Assembly (NCBI RefSeq): GCF_005405925.1
Contig: NZ_BJHV01000001.1
Coordinates: 10,788,001 to 10,852,000, forward strand
Direction of reading: 5' to 3'
Source of the DNA: Streptomyces antimycoticus
Lineage (GTDB): Bacteria; Actinomycetota; Actinomycetes; Streptomycetales; Streptomycetaceae
DNA length: 64,000 nt
Below are positions 18,032 to 26,999 of the stretch, piece by piece (position 1 is the first letter of the stretch; the number at the start of each line of letters is the position of its first letter). Below the pieces are notes generated by a model that was given only the letters and a program-made list of their open reading frames with translations, was not told the DNA's origin and searched no databases. The translations under genes were made by a program, and so were the position numbers.

Positions 18032-19111
18032 TCAGGGGCTGGTCTCCTCCAGGAACCAGTCCGTCGGCACCTCGTGGCCCAGGCTCTCCCGCTCGGCGAG
18101 CTCCAGGGCACGTGCGCACACCGCGGCGAACTGCACGCCCATACCGGTGTTGTTGGCGAACACGGTGATGTCGTCGGGGGAGGTGCGGCCCGGCGCGTCG
18201 CCGAGCAGCAGTTCGCCGAGTTCGCGGATGTCGTCCCAGGCGAGCCGGCCGCGCTCGACCGGGCCGAGGATGTCGAACTGCTTGTCGTGGTGGACCTGTT
18301 CGCGGGAGAGGACGGTGATCCGGTCGGCCCGGTCGAAGGTCGTGTCGTCCAGCTCACGGCGGGTCGCCGTGCCGTCGGGCGAGGTGATCGCCGTGACATG
18401 GGTGCCCGGGTCGAGCCAGGCGCCGTCGAAGCACGGATCCATGGCGGCCGTCGCGCAGGTGACGATCTGACAGCCCGACACGGCGTCCCTGCGGTCGGAG
18501 ACCGGCACGATCCTGCGGCCCGTGCGCTCGCTCCACGTCGCCGCGAACCGCTCGCGGTTCTCCGGTGTCGGGCTGTAGACCCGCACCTCCTCGATCCCGG
18601 GGCGTACCAGCAGCAGCGTCTCCAGATGCGCCTCGGCCTGCCAGCCCGAGCCGAACATCCCGGCCACCGTGGCGTCCTCGCGGGACAGCTCACGGATGCC
18701 GAGCGCTGAGGTGGCGCCGACCCGCATCTTCTGTACGAAGCTGTCGTGCAGGATCGCCAGCGGCTCCAGTGTGGTGAGGCTGTAGAGGGTCACCAGGCCG
18801 ACGTACCGCTGGCCGGGGGCCGCCGGGATCAGCCGGCGGCGCTGCACACCGCTCGGCAGGGTCTCGACGCCCGCCATGTCGGAGGTGATCCGCAGGGCCC
18901 ATACGCCGCTGGAGACGTTGCCGCCCTCCTGCGACTTGAAGCGGAAGCCGAAGCCGGGCCAGCGGTCGTCCTTGACCGGGAAGTACGTGTGGTTGCGGGG
19001 GCGGTTGGCGCCCTGGCCACGGGACAGCTCCCGGTAGGCGGTGGCCAGCGTATCGAGGCACTCCTCGGCGGTCAGCACCTTCTGGATGTCGTCGTTGGAC
19101 AGGATCCTCAC
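18032..19111 (-). CDS. Ornithine cyclodeaminase/mu-crystallin family protein
   Basis: A 359-aa OCD-family protein. The NAD(P)-binding motif GMFGSGWQAEAHLETLL is near residue 150; the C-terminal NNTGMGVQFAAV segment corresponds to the conserved end of the domain. Members act as ornithine cyclodeaminase, alanine dehydrogenase, or reductases of cyclic imines such as pyrroline-2-carboxylate, and EutC-type members occur in ectoine clusters. ATG 19111 overlaps the upstream M24 gene by ATGA. Position next to two non-metal M24 homologues resembles the eutC/eutD pairing of ectoine catabolism, though the rest of that pathway is absent. Confidence 0.85.
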   Translation of the reverse strand: MRILSNDDIQKVLTAEECLDTLATAYRELSRGQGANRPRNHTYFPVKDDRWPGFGFRFKSQEGGNVSSGVWALRITSDMAGVETLPSGVQRRRLIPAAPGQRYVGLVTLYSLTTLEPLAILHDSFVQKMRVGATSALGIRELSREDATVAGMFGSGWQAEAHLETLLLVRPGIEEVRVYSPTPENRERFAATWSERTGRRIVPVSDRRDAVSGCQIVTCATAAMDPCFDGAWLDPGTHVTAITSPDGTATRRELDDTTFDRADRITVLSREQVHHDKQFDILGPVERGRLAWDDIRELGELLLGDAPGRTSPDDITVFANNTGMGVQFAAVCARALELAERESLGHEVPTDWFLEETSP

Positions 19112-20169
19112 TTCGCGGCCTCCTCGTGCGTGCCGGTCAGGTTCCGCGCGCCGCCCTCGGTGACGAGCACGGTGTCGGCGAGCGCCGCGTAGTCGCCCGC
19201 GGCGAAGAGCACATCGACGGTGACGGCGACGACGGCCCCGGCGGGCAGCGGGTCCGAGGCGGCGCGCCTGCGGTACTCACCGGCCGACGCGAGGTCGGTC
19301 TGGTTGACCCAGCGCACCTGCGCGTCGGTGCCTTCCGGCAGCTTCGCGAGCGCAGGGGCGGCGGCTTCCGCGAGCGTCTCGCCCGTCGCGCCCGCCCTGG
19401 CGGCATCGACGGCCGCGTCCAGCGCGGCGCGCAGCGTGCCGGCCCAGGCGCTGTCCTCGGCGTCGGCGAGGCGCGCGGCGTGCAGCCAGCCGGTCCGGTA
19501 CTGACCGGTGACCTGGACGCCCACCACGCCGTCCGGCGCCCGGGTGGTGTTGGTCTGGACGTCGAGGAACCCCGCGCCGCGTACGATCCGCTCGACCGCG
19601 GCCGTGCGGGCGAACGGCGTCAGGCCCGCGCCACACGCCTCGTGCGCCGCCCGTCCGACGACCTCCGCGCCGGTGCGCAGCAGCGCCAGCTCATGCTCGG
19701 AGACCACGGCGCGCCGGTCGCCGACCAGGCCCGGCAGCTCCCGCACCTGCCAGCCCGGCAGGGCGGCGCGCACCTCGTCCACGATCGCCGCGGGCCAGCG
19801 CGCCGCGTCGGCCAGGCCCACCGTGCCCGCGGGCCGCTCGCCGAGCAGCTTGGTGACAAGCGCGCCGAAGCTGCGGCCGCTCTCGATGCGCTCGACGGTG
19901 GAGATCCGCCGCATCCAGGGGTGGACGCGCGGCGACAGCTTCGTCAGGAAGACCGTCTCGCCGGAGGCGGGCACGGCGAGCATGCCCTCGTTCCAGTAGA
20001 TGCAGAGGTTGGTCAGATGGGCGATGTCGTCGGAGGCGAAGACATCTCCGTACACCAGCGCCACGTCGACGCCCTGGGCGGCGAGGTCGGCCTGGACGGC
20101 GGCCGTGCGCGCCTGCCACTCGTCGGCCGGCACCTCGGCCGGGTCGAGCACCACGAGTCCGCGCTTCAC
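19108..20169 (-). CDS. M24-fold hydrolase homologue without metal ligands (first of two)
   Basis: A 353-aa two-domain protein: creatinase-type N-terminal domain (YWNEGMLAVPASGETVFLTK) and a degenerate pita-bread C-terminal domain. The ligand positions of M24 peptidases are all changed: the two Asp strands read VGVQVTGQYRTGWLHAARL, the His motif is absent, the VEP motif reads VTVDV, and IED reads LADTVLVTEGG. Started at GTG 20169, overlapping the second M24 gene by 4 bases. More degenerate than its partner, it may be the non-catalytic half of a heterodimer. Confidence 0.8.
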   Translation of the reverse strand: MKRGLVVLDPAEVPADEWQARTAAVQADLAAQGVDVALVYGDVFASDDIAHLTNLCIYWNEGMLAVPASGETVFLTKLSPRVHPWMRRISTVERIESGRSFGALVTKLLGERPAGTVGLADAARWPAAIVDEVRAALPGWQVRELPGLVGDRRAVVSEHELALLRTGAEVVGRAAHEACGAGLTPFARTAAVERIVRGAGFLDVQTNTTRAPDGVVGVQVTGQYRTGWLHAARLADAEDSAWAGTLRAALDAAVDAARAGATGETLAEAAAPALAKLPEGTDAQVRWVNQTDLASAGEYRRRAASDPLPAGAVVAVTVDVLFAAGDYAALADTVLVTEGGARNLTGTHEEAAK

Positions 20170-21356
20170 GCCGACACCCCCTTCTCGCTGTGGAACAGCT
20201 TGCGTTCGGTGGAGATCAGCACTTCGCAGCCGTCGGCCGTCACCCGCACCGGGTCGCCGAGCACGTGGTAGCCGGCCAGCGGGGTGAAGGTGTTGGGGTG
20301 GATGATGAAGACCGCGTTCTCGGGCAGGACGGTCTCGTTGCCCTCGATAATCGGGGTCTCGTCCAGGTGCAGACCGTGACCGTGGCCGCGGACCCGGGTG
20401 TACTGGCTCGTGCAGTACTCGCCGTAGCCGTGCGCGCGGAAGACGTCGTTCTGCGCCTTGGCCACGTCGTGCGCGGTGACGCCGGGGCGCACGGCCGCCA
20501 TGCCGGCCTCCACAGCCTCGTTGAACAGGTCGAACGAGCGGTACTGGCCCTCGCTCGGCTTCCCGACGACGGCGGAGCGGCAGATCTGGAGCCAGTAGCC
20601 GTCCATCTGCGGGGTCAGCTCGGTGCGGACCATGTCGCCGGCCTGGAGGACCCGCGGGGTCGGCGCCGTCATGCCGCGCACCTCGTCCTTGCCGGAGGCG
20701 ATCAGCATGAAGTTGTCCTCGGCGCCCAGTTCCTTGATCCGGGCCTCGACCTCGGCGACGATCCGGTACTCGGGCAGGCCCGGCTCCAGTACGTCGACGA
20801 ACGCGTCCCAGCCGGCGGCGCATACGGCGGCGCTGCGCCGCATCCGGGCCAGCTCCCAGTCGCTCTTGACCATGCGCACCCCGTCCAGCAGGGACGTGGC
20901 CGAGACGAACTCGGTGCCGGGCAGCGCGGTGCGCAGCGCTTCCGCGAGCATCGCGGGCAGCAGTTCGTAGTGGGCGACGCCGATGCGCCGAGGCCGCAGG
21001 TCGCGCAGCCGGTCGGTGAGCGGCGCCGGGTCCCAGACATCGAGGGTGTCCGCGCTGTCGACCCAGCCCCTGCGGCGCAGTTCCGGCAGGTCGCTGCGGC
21101 GAGTGGAGAAGGCGGCGACCTCACCGGACGCGGGGAAGAGCACGAAGGACGAACTGCCGGTGACGCGTGCGTCGGCGAAATAGCGCACGTTCTCCCGGCG
21201 CCAGCCGGGGCCGTATGCGAGAACGGCGTCGAGCCCGTTCTCCGCCATGGCGGCGCGCACTTTGCCGTGTCGCAGTGTGCGTTCCGCGGCGTCGGCTTCA
21301 GGGCCGTCGGATGCGGTGGCCGATGCGGATGTCGCTGCATCGCTGACCGTGGTCAT
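20166..21356 (-). CDS. M24-fold hydrolase, creatinase/ectoine-hydrolase-like
   Basis: A 396-aa M24-family protein with creatinase N-terminal domain and pita-bread domain. Metal ligand positions are changed: LDLG is TELT, SDITRT is LQICRS, the Glu motif is FIIHPN, and IED is GDPV; only the His in GHGHGLHLDETP remains. This is the pattern of metal-free M24 enzymes such as creatinase and ectoine hydrolase (EutD/DoeA), which cut C-N bonds in small amidines or cyclic compounds. Three bases separate its ATG from the transporter stop. Confidence 0.83.
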   Translation of the reverse strand: MTTVSDAATSASATASDGPEADAAERTLRHGKVRAAMAENGLDAVLAYGPGWRRENVRYFADARVTGSSSFVLFPASGEVAAFSTRRSDLPELRRRGWVDSADTLDVWDPAPLTDRLRDLRPRRIGVAHYELLPAMLAEALRTALPGTEFVSATSLLDGVRMVKSDWELARMRRSAAVCAAGWDAFVDVLEPGLPEYRIVAEVEARIKELGAEDNFMLIASGKDEVRGMTAPTPRVLQAGDMVRTELTPQMDGYWLQICRSAVVGKPSEGQYRSFDLFNEAVEAGMAAVRPGVTAHDVAKAQNDVFRAHGYGEYCTSQYTRVRGHGHGLHLDETPIIEGNETVLPENAVFIIHPNTFTPLAGYHVLGDPVRVTADGCEVLISTERKLFHSEKGVSA

Positions 21357-21359
21357 TCT

Positions 21360-22871
21360 TCACCTGCCTGTTTCTTGGTCGTACTGTGCGGTGAATCCGG
21401 TGACGGGATTTAGGGAAGAGGGGGAGGCCGCGGCGCCGACGAGGTTTTCACCGACGCCGTGCGCCCGGTCCGGCTCCAGAAATGCGGCGATCTGCTCGAT
21501 CGTCTTTCCCTTGGTTTCAAAGATGGCGACGAGGCCGGAAATCCCGGCCAGCAGTGAGATCACCGCGAAGAGAACGAAAAAGATGTAGCTGGAGGAGTGC
21601 AGAGCGAGGACCCAGCCGATGACGGTGGGAATGACGAGCCCGCCGGCTTTCTGCCATGCGGCCGCCCAGCCGAGCCCGGTGGCCCTGTTGAAGGTCGGAT
21701 AGAGCTCGCTCGCGTAGACGAAGAGCGTACTACCCGCTATTCCACTGCCGAAGAACGTCGCGACACAGCCGATCACGATGACGGGCAGCGTGGTGGACAC
21801 GGCACCCCACCACAGGCAGAGAAGGCCGCTGAGCAACAGCCCACAGACAATGGTCGAACGGCGCCCCACACGTTTGGCCACATATCCGGCGAGCAGCGCG
21901 CCCAGCACACCGGCCGCAGTGATGATCGCCGTGTAGGCGAGGCTGCCGATGAGCCCGATTCCCTTCTTCTCCAGAATGGAAGGAAGCCAGGTGGAAAGGC
22001 CGTAGAGGAAGGCTCCGGCGCACAGTTCCATGAACCAGAGCGAGACCGTGAATTTCAGATAGCGGCCCGTGAGGAGTTTCCGTACGGAGCCCGCCGTGCG
22101 CTGTTCAGGTGCGGATGGGACGTTCGCGGCGGTGTCCGCGGGCCCGGCCGCCGACGGCGCCGGCCGCGCTGTCGACAGGGCGGCGACCACTCGCTGTGCC
22201 TCCGCATGACGCTGCTTGCGCAGCAGATAGCGCACCGACTCCGGCAGGACGGCCAGCATCACGACGCTGACGACGACGGGCGCGATCCCGATGTAGAACA
22301 TCGAGCGCCAGCCGAACGTGGGCACGACGGCCGTGCCGACGAGCGCGGACACCGGCAGCCCCACGAGCCAGGCCGCCGTGGCGGTCGTGACCAGCGGCGC
22401 ACGGTGCCGGGACGGTACGAACTCCGTGATGTACGGCAGTACGACCGCGATCTCGGCGCCGAGCCCGATGCCCTGGCAGAACCGTGCCGTCATCAGTGAC
22501 GGATAGCTCCACGACAGGGCCGCCAGCACGGAGAAGCCGGCGAAGACCAGCAGGCAGACGGCGAGGGGGAACTTCCGGCCCAGCCGGTCGGAGACGATTC
22601 CCGCGATCGCCGCGCCGACCAGCATGCCGAGGAAGAGCGCCGAACTGAGGTAGCCCGCCTGCTTGCTGGTGATGTGGTAGGTGGCGATGACTCCCGGCAG
22701 GACGACGCCCGTCGTGTTGATGACGAAACCGTCGAGGAAATGCCCGGCGAGTGCGGTTCCATAGATGACTCCGTGCCGTTTGGTGAAAGCGGAGTCATCC
22801 AGTGCGGTGAGAAGTTCCGACGAGCCGTGCTCGGTTTTCTGTCGGCTGCCGGTCGGGTATGCGTCGGTCAC
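21360..22871 (-). CDS. MFS transporter
   Basis: A 503-aa twelve-helix permease. Helix 1 has the acidic DGFVINTTGVVLPGV segment and loop 2-3 is GIVSDRLGRKF, as in sugar/organic-acid porters. A GTG at 22871 is chosen because AAGGAGGT lies 10 bases upstream; earlier in-frame starts would run across the marR stop. First structural gene after marR, likely the uptake system for the M24/OCD/LeuCD part of the locus. Confidence 0.85.
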   Translation of the reverse strand: MTDAYPTGSRQKTEHGSSELLTALDDSAFTKRHGVIYGTALAGHFLDGFVINTTGVVLPGVIATYHITSKQAGYLSSALFLGMLVGAAIAGIVSDRLGRKFPLAVCLLVFAGFSVLAALSWSYPSLMTARFCQGIGLGAEIAVVLPYITEFVPSRHRAPLVTTATAAWLVGLPVSALVGTAVVPTFGWRSMFYIGIAPVVVSVVMLAVLPESVRYLLRKQRHAEAQRVVAALSTARPAPSAAGPADTAANVPSAPEQRTAGSVRKLLTGRYLKFTVSLWFMELCAGAFLYGLSTWLPSILEKKGIGLIGSLAYTAIITAAGVLGALLAGYVAKRVGRRSTIVCGLLLSGLLCLWWGAVSTTLPVIVIGCVATFFGSGIAGSTLFVYASELYPTFNRATGLGWAAAWQKAGGLVIPTVIGWVLALHSSSYIFFVLFAVISLLAGISGLVAIFETKGKTIEQIAAFLEPDRAHGVGENLVGAAASPSSLNPVTGFTAQYDQETGR

Positions 22872-22908
22872 GAACGATGCCACCTCCTTGTGGCTTACGC
22901 CCCCTTGA

Positions 22909-23379
22909 TCAGCGGTCGTCAAGGTCCCCCTGGACGTCGGTGAACAACTGTTGAAGCGCCGGCAGAATTTGGTCTTGGAGCTCCTGCGGCATACGCGTGG
23001 TGAGTTCAGAGGTGAACTTCGCCAGCGCCCGGTTTCCCGCGTCCAGGGCAGCGGCACCCTCGGCGGTGAGCGCGAGTTGCATCGTGCGACGGCTGCTCTC
23101 GGAGGTCTTCCGGGTCAGCAGTCCCTGCTGGACGAGTTTGTCGACGCTCTGCGACATGGTGGAGAGATTCCGGCGCGCCAGTTTCGACAGCGAAGTGAGC
23201 GAGGTATTTCCGGCGTCGACCCTGGAGAGGATGCGGTACTGCCGGATCGTGAGCGGTTGTCCGAGCCCGGCGAGAATCTCCGTCTGTAGTCGGGTGAGGC
23301 GCCCGCCGAGCGCCAGAAGAACCTCTCCGAGAGTGGCGACGGGCTCCGGTGTGGGCCCAAGGGAATCGTGATCCACCAT
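22909..23379 (-). CDS. MarR family transcriptional regulator
   Basis: A 156-aa MarR-type dimeric winged-HTH protein: LTIRQYRILSRVDAGNTSLT then LARRNLSTMSQSVDKLVQQG recognition helix and the wing (LTRKTSESSRRTMQL). It is the first gene of the 20-kb minus-strand locus and 37 bases upstream of the MFS start, so it probably represses its own operon and responds to the pathway substrate. GGAG precedes ATG 23379. Confidence 0.88.
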   Translation of the reverse strand: MVDHDSLGPTPEPVATLGEVLLALGGRLTRLQTEILAGLGQPLTIRQYRILSRVDAGNTSLTSLSKLARRNLSTMSQSVDKLVQQGLLTRKTSESSRRTMQLALTAEGAAALDAGNRALAKFTSELTTRMPQELQDQILPALQQLFTDVQGDLDDR

Positions 23380-24153
23380 CAGTTAGGTCTCCGTACTATC
23401 CGGTGCCCGAAGTGTTGTTGTGCGAGGAAGCTACATCCGCCCGGGCGGATGGGACAAGGGGTCGTTCCGAAGAAATTCCGCGGACGCGGATCCGAAAGTT
23501 CCCGGTGCGGGGAAAGGGACGTAACCGAGTGCTGCACACCTGTGACCTCGGTGCTCGTGGGCGCCGCCCCTCACCGGGCGCGCCTTGCGCGTCCTGGAGG
23601 CGCTCACGGCCGACGCCCCCGGCGCCGATCGGACCGGGGGTGTGGCCACGTGATCGGCTGCGTTGCCATCACCACCTGCGCCTCGGCGGTTGATCACGCA
23701 GCTTGCTATGAGCCGGCCCTGTCCGTTCAGAGAGGGTGGGGCACCCGCGTCTTCGCCGCCGGAACTATCCGGGCGCGGAACGCACGGACCAATGCCTCCG
23801 CTCGGGCGGTGAGTCTCATCGCCCGACCTCACGCCGGGCGAGCTCCTTGAGCTCCATGCGCGCGGCCGGTGTGCCCGCCGGTCCACACCAGTACGGGTGT
23901 CCGGCGATCTGTTTCGACAGGACAGCTCCTGCAGGCGTCGGCGGTCCCTCGTGGTGCCGGCTGTTGGTGGTTCCTACCCCTCGTGCATCTGCCCTAGGAC
24001 TCTGTGCGGGGGCGTCGCGACCGGGACCGAGCGCGCTGACTGCCCTGAGCACCGCCTCACTCCCACTCAGGCGCTGCACTGGGCGGCCGAGTGTTCCAGT
24101 AGGCGGCGCTCGTAGCCCCTTGGTCTGATGGCGCGCGGGGCACTGGGCCTGGC
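23380..24153. other. Non-coding stretch
   Basis: No open frame here shows recognisable protein sequence on either strand. It contains the marR promoter side and probably decayed DNA. Confidence 0.5.
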
Positions 24154-24810
24154 TCAGCGAGCCACCCTGCCGTACTTGTCCGGTTTGGGGGCTGGTGCCA
24201 CGGATTCCGGGGCCGGGTATTGGGGCTGCTTCTGGCAGGCCATGGCGGACGTGACCTTCTTCGCCGTGGCGATGAGCAGCTTCGCGTGGGAGTGAGCACT
24301 TACCGTGATGGCGTCGCGCAGATTGAACTCAAGCGCGTACCTGTTGCCGGTCCGCCTCTCGTTCAGCCCGCAGCGCACCTCGAGTGACCCCGCGCTGCCG
24401 CCGATGGGCTTGCCCACACTGGCGCGGACTGAATCACCACCGGGAACCGGGTGTGCGACCCATGCGACGTCGAGGGACATCAGTTCCTCGCCCCTCCCGT
24501 TCTCCAGGAAGCACAGGTCGTGGCCGGTCCCCCAGGTGGTCTCCTTGGACAGCCCCGCAGCGGCCTCGGCGGGGCTCTCGGACTTCACCGGAGTGACCCG
24601 GTCGACGCCCGACCGTGCCGCCTCGGCGGCGATCTTCTTGTCGAATACGCCGCCGCACGCTTCCTCCAGACGGACTTCAGCGGGACTGGTCTTTGCGGAG
24701 GCGTCGTTGTCCTCGCTCTTCTCCCCGTCGCCGTCGCAGCCTGCCAGCGTGAGTGCGGACGCCAGTGCGCAGGCGGCCGGGAGAAGACGACGGAAACTGG
24801 GTGTCAGCAT
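24154..24810 (-). CDS. Secreted lipoprotein, unknown function
   Basis: A 218-aa predicted lipoprotein: basic N-terminus (SFRR), hydrophobic stretch and lipobox LTLAGC at about residues 19-24, then an acidic linker. ATG 24810 is preferred over the one at 24825 because GAAAGGG sits just before it. The mature part has three further Cys (EEACGG, HDLCFL, EVRCGL and MACQK regions), which may form disulfides. It resembles small actinomycete lipoproteins of unknown function; no domain is recognised. Confidence 0.7.
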   Translation of the reverse strand: MLTPSFRRLLPAACALASALTLAGCDGDGEKSEDNDASAKTSPAEVRLEEACGGVFDKKIAAEAARSGVDRVTPVKSESPAEAAAGLSKETTWGTGHDLCFLENGRGEELMSLDVAWVAHPVPGGDSVRASVGKPIGGSAGSLEVRCGLNERRTGNRYALEFNLRDAITVSAHSHAKLLIATAKKVTSAMACQKQPQYPAPESVAPAPKPDKYGRVAR

Positions 24811-24825
24811 GGCGCCCTTTCGCAT

Positions 24826-25568
24826 GCGGCGGTTCAGCTGCCGCTCCCTGTGAGTTGGCGCCGAGCCCCGCGAGGTCTGAGACTGAACTTTACGGAACAG
24901 ACATTCTGGGACCGCTCGATGCTCGCGGCCGCCGCGGTGACCGACGCCTGACCGTTCTCGCGGCGAGCTCCGGCCTCAGCCCTTTTCGATTCCTGACCTG
25001 GGTGAACCCGTCTCCGGGGATCAGAGGCAGGTTCAGGGCAGCCGGGGCGAGGAGGTGTTGTCGTGGTCCTCCTCGGACGCGTTGTCTTCGAGTGCTCGTC
25101 ACCGTCGTCATGCCCGGGCTGCCGCCGGTGTCGGCCGCAGCGAGGCGAGTGAGGAGCGCTGGCCTCGTCGTGCCCGTCACCGCGAGGATGAGGCGACCAG
25201 GCCCGCGACGCCTTCGGAACCGGAGGTGCCGAGGCCGCCCTGCGGAGCACAATCTCTCCGGGACGCCAGCCCTCTCACCGCAAGGAGCGCCGACATCAGC
25301 AAGCCGATCCCGCCTCAGAACCTGAAGAACCTGGCCTTCATCACTAGTCGGCTGGGACGCAGCCCGTGCGGCACCGCGGGGACGCTGGCCGAATCGGTCA
25401 GCCAGCCCCTCATGAGGCGGAACGGTGACGATCATTGTCGACGCTCGGGTGTCGGGCACTCGGGGCGATCGCCCCGGCCCAACTGGACCCGGAGTTTGCG
25501 TGAATGCCGCAACTCGAACAGACAAACATCACGTGCGATGCTTCCCTCATCAGGGGAGGAACAGGGCA
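24826..25568. other. Non-coding stretch
   Basis: No recognisable gene. The right end holds the ribosome binding site (GGGGAGGAACAGGG) of the following gene. Confidence 0.45.
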
Positions 25569-26114
25569 ATGCGACTCGAAGACATCCGCAGCATCATCCA
25601 AGGATCCAGCAGCGCGGACTGGCACCACATCGCCTGCTGGGGGGCTGCATCGGGGCCGTCCTTCCACAACAAGTGGGAACGCTGGAGCACGTTGGGCGGG
25701 GGTGAGTTGGACAAGTGAGCCCTCGACCTCGATTCCCATGGCAGCACCCTCGTCTACCGCGAGGACGTGGCGCTTACCATCGCGTGGGGCATCACCGCGA
25801 GCAATGTCATGACGCCCGAGTGGAACAGTGTCTTCGCCGACAGCAGGCCAGTGGACTATCAGCTGGGCGACATCTTCTGGAACGGTGTCCTCGTTGACCG
25901 CCACTACCTCACAGCGGTCGACGGCGGGCGCGTCATTCTGCCCCTCCCCAAGCCCATTCACGAGAAGCGCAACGGCAAGACCACCGTGGCGCGCTTCGAG
26001 GTGACCCGCTTCCACCGGGCCTTCGCCCGCTTGGTCCACAACGCCGAACCCGGCGAGGACTTCGACCGGTACTACGCAGACGCTGGCTTCGTAACGGTAG
26101 ACAACCCCTTCTGA
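25569..26114 (+). pseudogene. Hypothetical protein gene interrupted by an in-frame TGA
   Basis: ATG 25569, preceded by GGGGAGG, opens a frame beginning MRLEDIRSIIQGSSSADWHH. It stops at TGA 25716-25718, yet the same frame continues as coding-like sequence (ALDLDSHGSTLVYREDVALT and on to AGFVTVDNPF) to 26114. Without the TGA the product would be 181 aa. A TGG-to-TGA change is the simplest explanation. The protein family is not recognised; it is rich in Trp/Tyr and probably cytosolic. A GTG at 25767 could restart the second part. Confidence 0.7.
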
Positions 26115-26129
26115 CCCACACGCGCGGTC

Positions 26130-26155
26130 GGCGGTGCCGCTGGCCCGGCACTGCC
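26130..26155. terminator. Hairpin between convergent genes
   Basis: GGCGGTGCCG, 6-base loop, CGGCACTGCC: 10-bp stem with one mismatch, between the ends of two convergent genes. Confidence 0.5.
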
Positions 26156-26237
26156 CGAGCGCGTCACGCCGCCGCCCACTCCAGACCGAGGCCGGTCAGC
26201 GCCTGGAGCACGTCGGCGTTGGGCTTGGCGCGCGAGT

Positions 26238-26999
26238 TCATCGTCTGGGTCGGTGGCGGTGGGCTCCCCACGCGTAGGCCACGTCGGCGAGGAAGGTGTC
26301 CTCCAGTTCTCCGTCCCACAGTCCTTGCAGGAGGAGTGGGGTGGTCTCGAGCCGTTCGCAGATCACCAGGCTTTCGGGTTGGCCGACCAGGGCGTATCGG
26401 CCGTATTCGGCGGGAGCGCTGCCCGGCCCGTATGCGCGCAGCATCTTCTCCAGGCGCTTGCGGGGCTGGTCGGCGAATGTCGCCAGGCGTTCCGGGTAGT
26501 TGGCCCGCTCCTCGTCGCGTACGGCGCTGAGGGCCACGGTCAGGATCTCCGCTGACGCCTCGGGGCCGAAGAAGTGGATCGGGTCGGCGCATGCCCACGT
26601 ACACCGCCGCGCTACCGCCAGGACCTCGTCCGCATCGAGCGCCGCAGACGCGGCCGGGGCCGGGGCTGGCTCCTCGGCCTGGGGAGTACGGGAAGCCTGC
26701 TGCCGGATTCGGTTGAGCTGCTGAGCGTTGGACTCGGCGCGCCTGAGCTGGGAAGCGGTGGTGTCGGCGATCTGCAGGAGTTGACTTGCGACTGCCCGTA
26801 CGCCCTGGAACCAGCCGTCCTCGAAAGCCTGCTCCGAACTGTGCGGGGGGCTGTTCTCGGAGATCCAGCTGCGGGCGCCGGCCACCGCCCCGGCTTCCAG
26901 CTTCGAGATGAGCTCGTTCGCCTGGGCGGGGGAGACCCCGGCCAGGGTGAGCGCCTCGACCATGGTGATGCGCGCGGTCACGGCATCGCTCGAACGCAC
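26238..26999 (-). CDS. Hypothetical protein, coiled-coil region
   Basis: Not recognised. The frame from GTG 26999 (or ATG 26963, MVEALTLAGVSPAQANELIS) encodes about 240 aa with a Gln/Arg-rich, probably coiled-coil middle (ASQLLQIADTTASQLRRAES) and a Pro/Ala linker, then a globular C-terminal part (DEVLAVARRCTWACADPIHF). A 25-aa frame (MNSRAKPNADVLQALTGLGL...) overlaps its stop by ATGA and ends at 26164; it may be the true C-terminus after a frameshift or a tiny coupled gene. It abuts a helicase remnant and may itself be truncated at its 5' end. Confidence 0.5.
   Translation of the reverse strand: MRSSDAVTARITMVEALTLAGVSPAQANELISKLEAGAVAGARSWISENSPPHSSEQAFEDGWFQGVRAVASQLLQIADTTASQLRRAESNAQQLNRIRQQASRTPQAEEPAPAPAASAALDADEVLAVARRCTWACADPIHFFGPEASAEILTVALSAVRDEERANYPERLATFADQPRKRLEKMLRAYGPGSAPAEYGRYALVGQPESLVICERLETTPLLLQGLWDGELEDTFLADVAYAWGAHRHRPRR

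Noticed and set aside
18032..21356. Complete ectoine degradation cluster
   Set aside because: Only EutC- and EutD-like proteins are present; no EutA, EutB, EutE or EnuR homologues are seen.
23816..24079. Minus-strand 87-codon frame ending ELARREVGR
   Set aside because: Some protein-like composition at its end but no ribosome binding site, homologous motif or coupling to a neighbour.
25716..25718. TGA as a selenocysteine codon
   Set aside because: No selenocysteine insertion element or Sec-associated context is visible; a TGG-to-TGA mutation is simpler.
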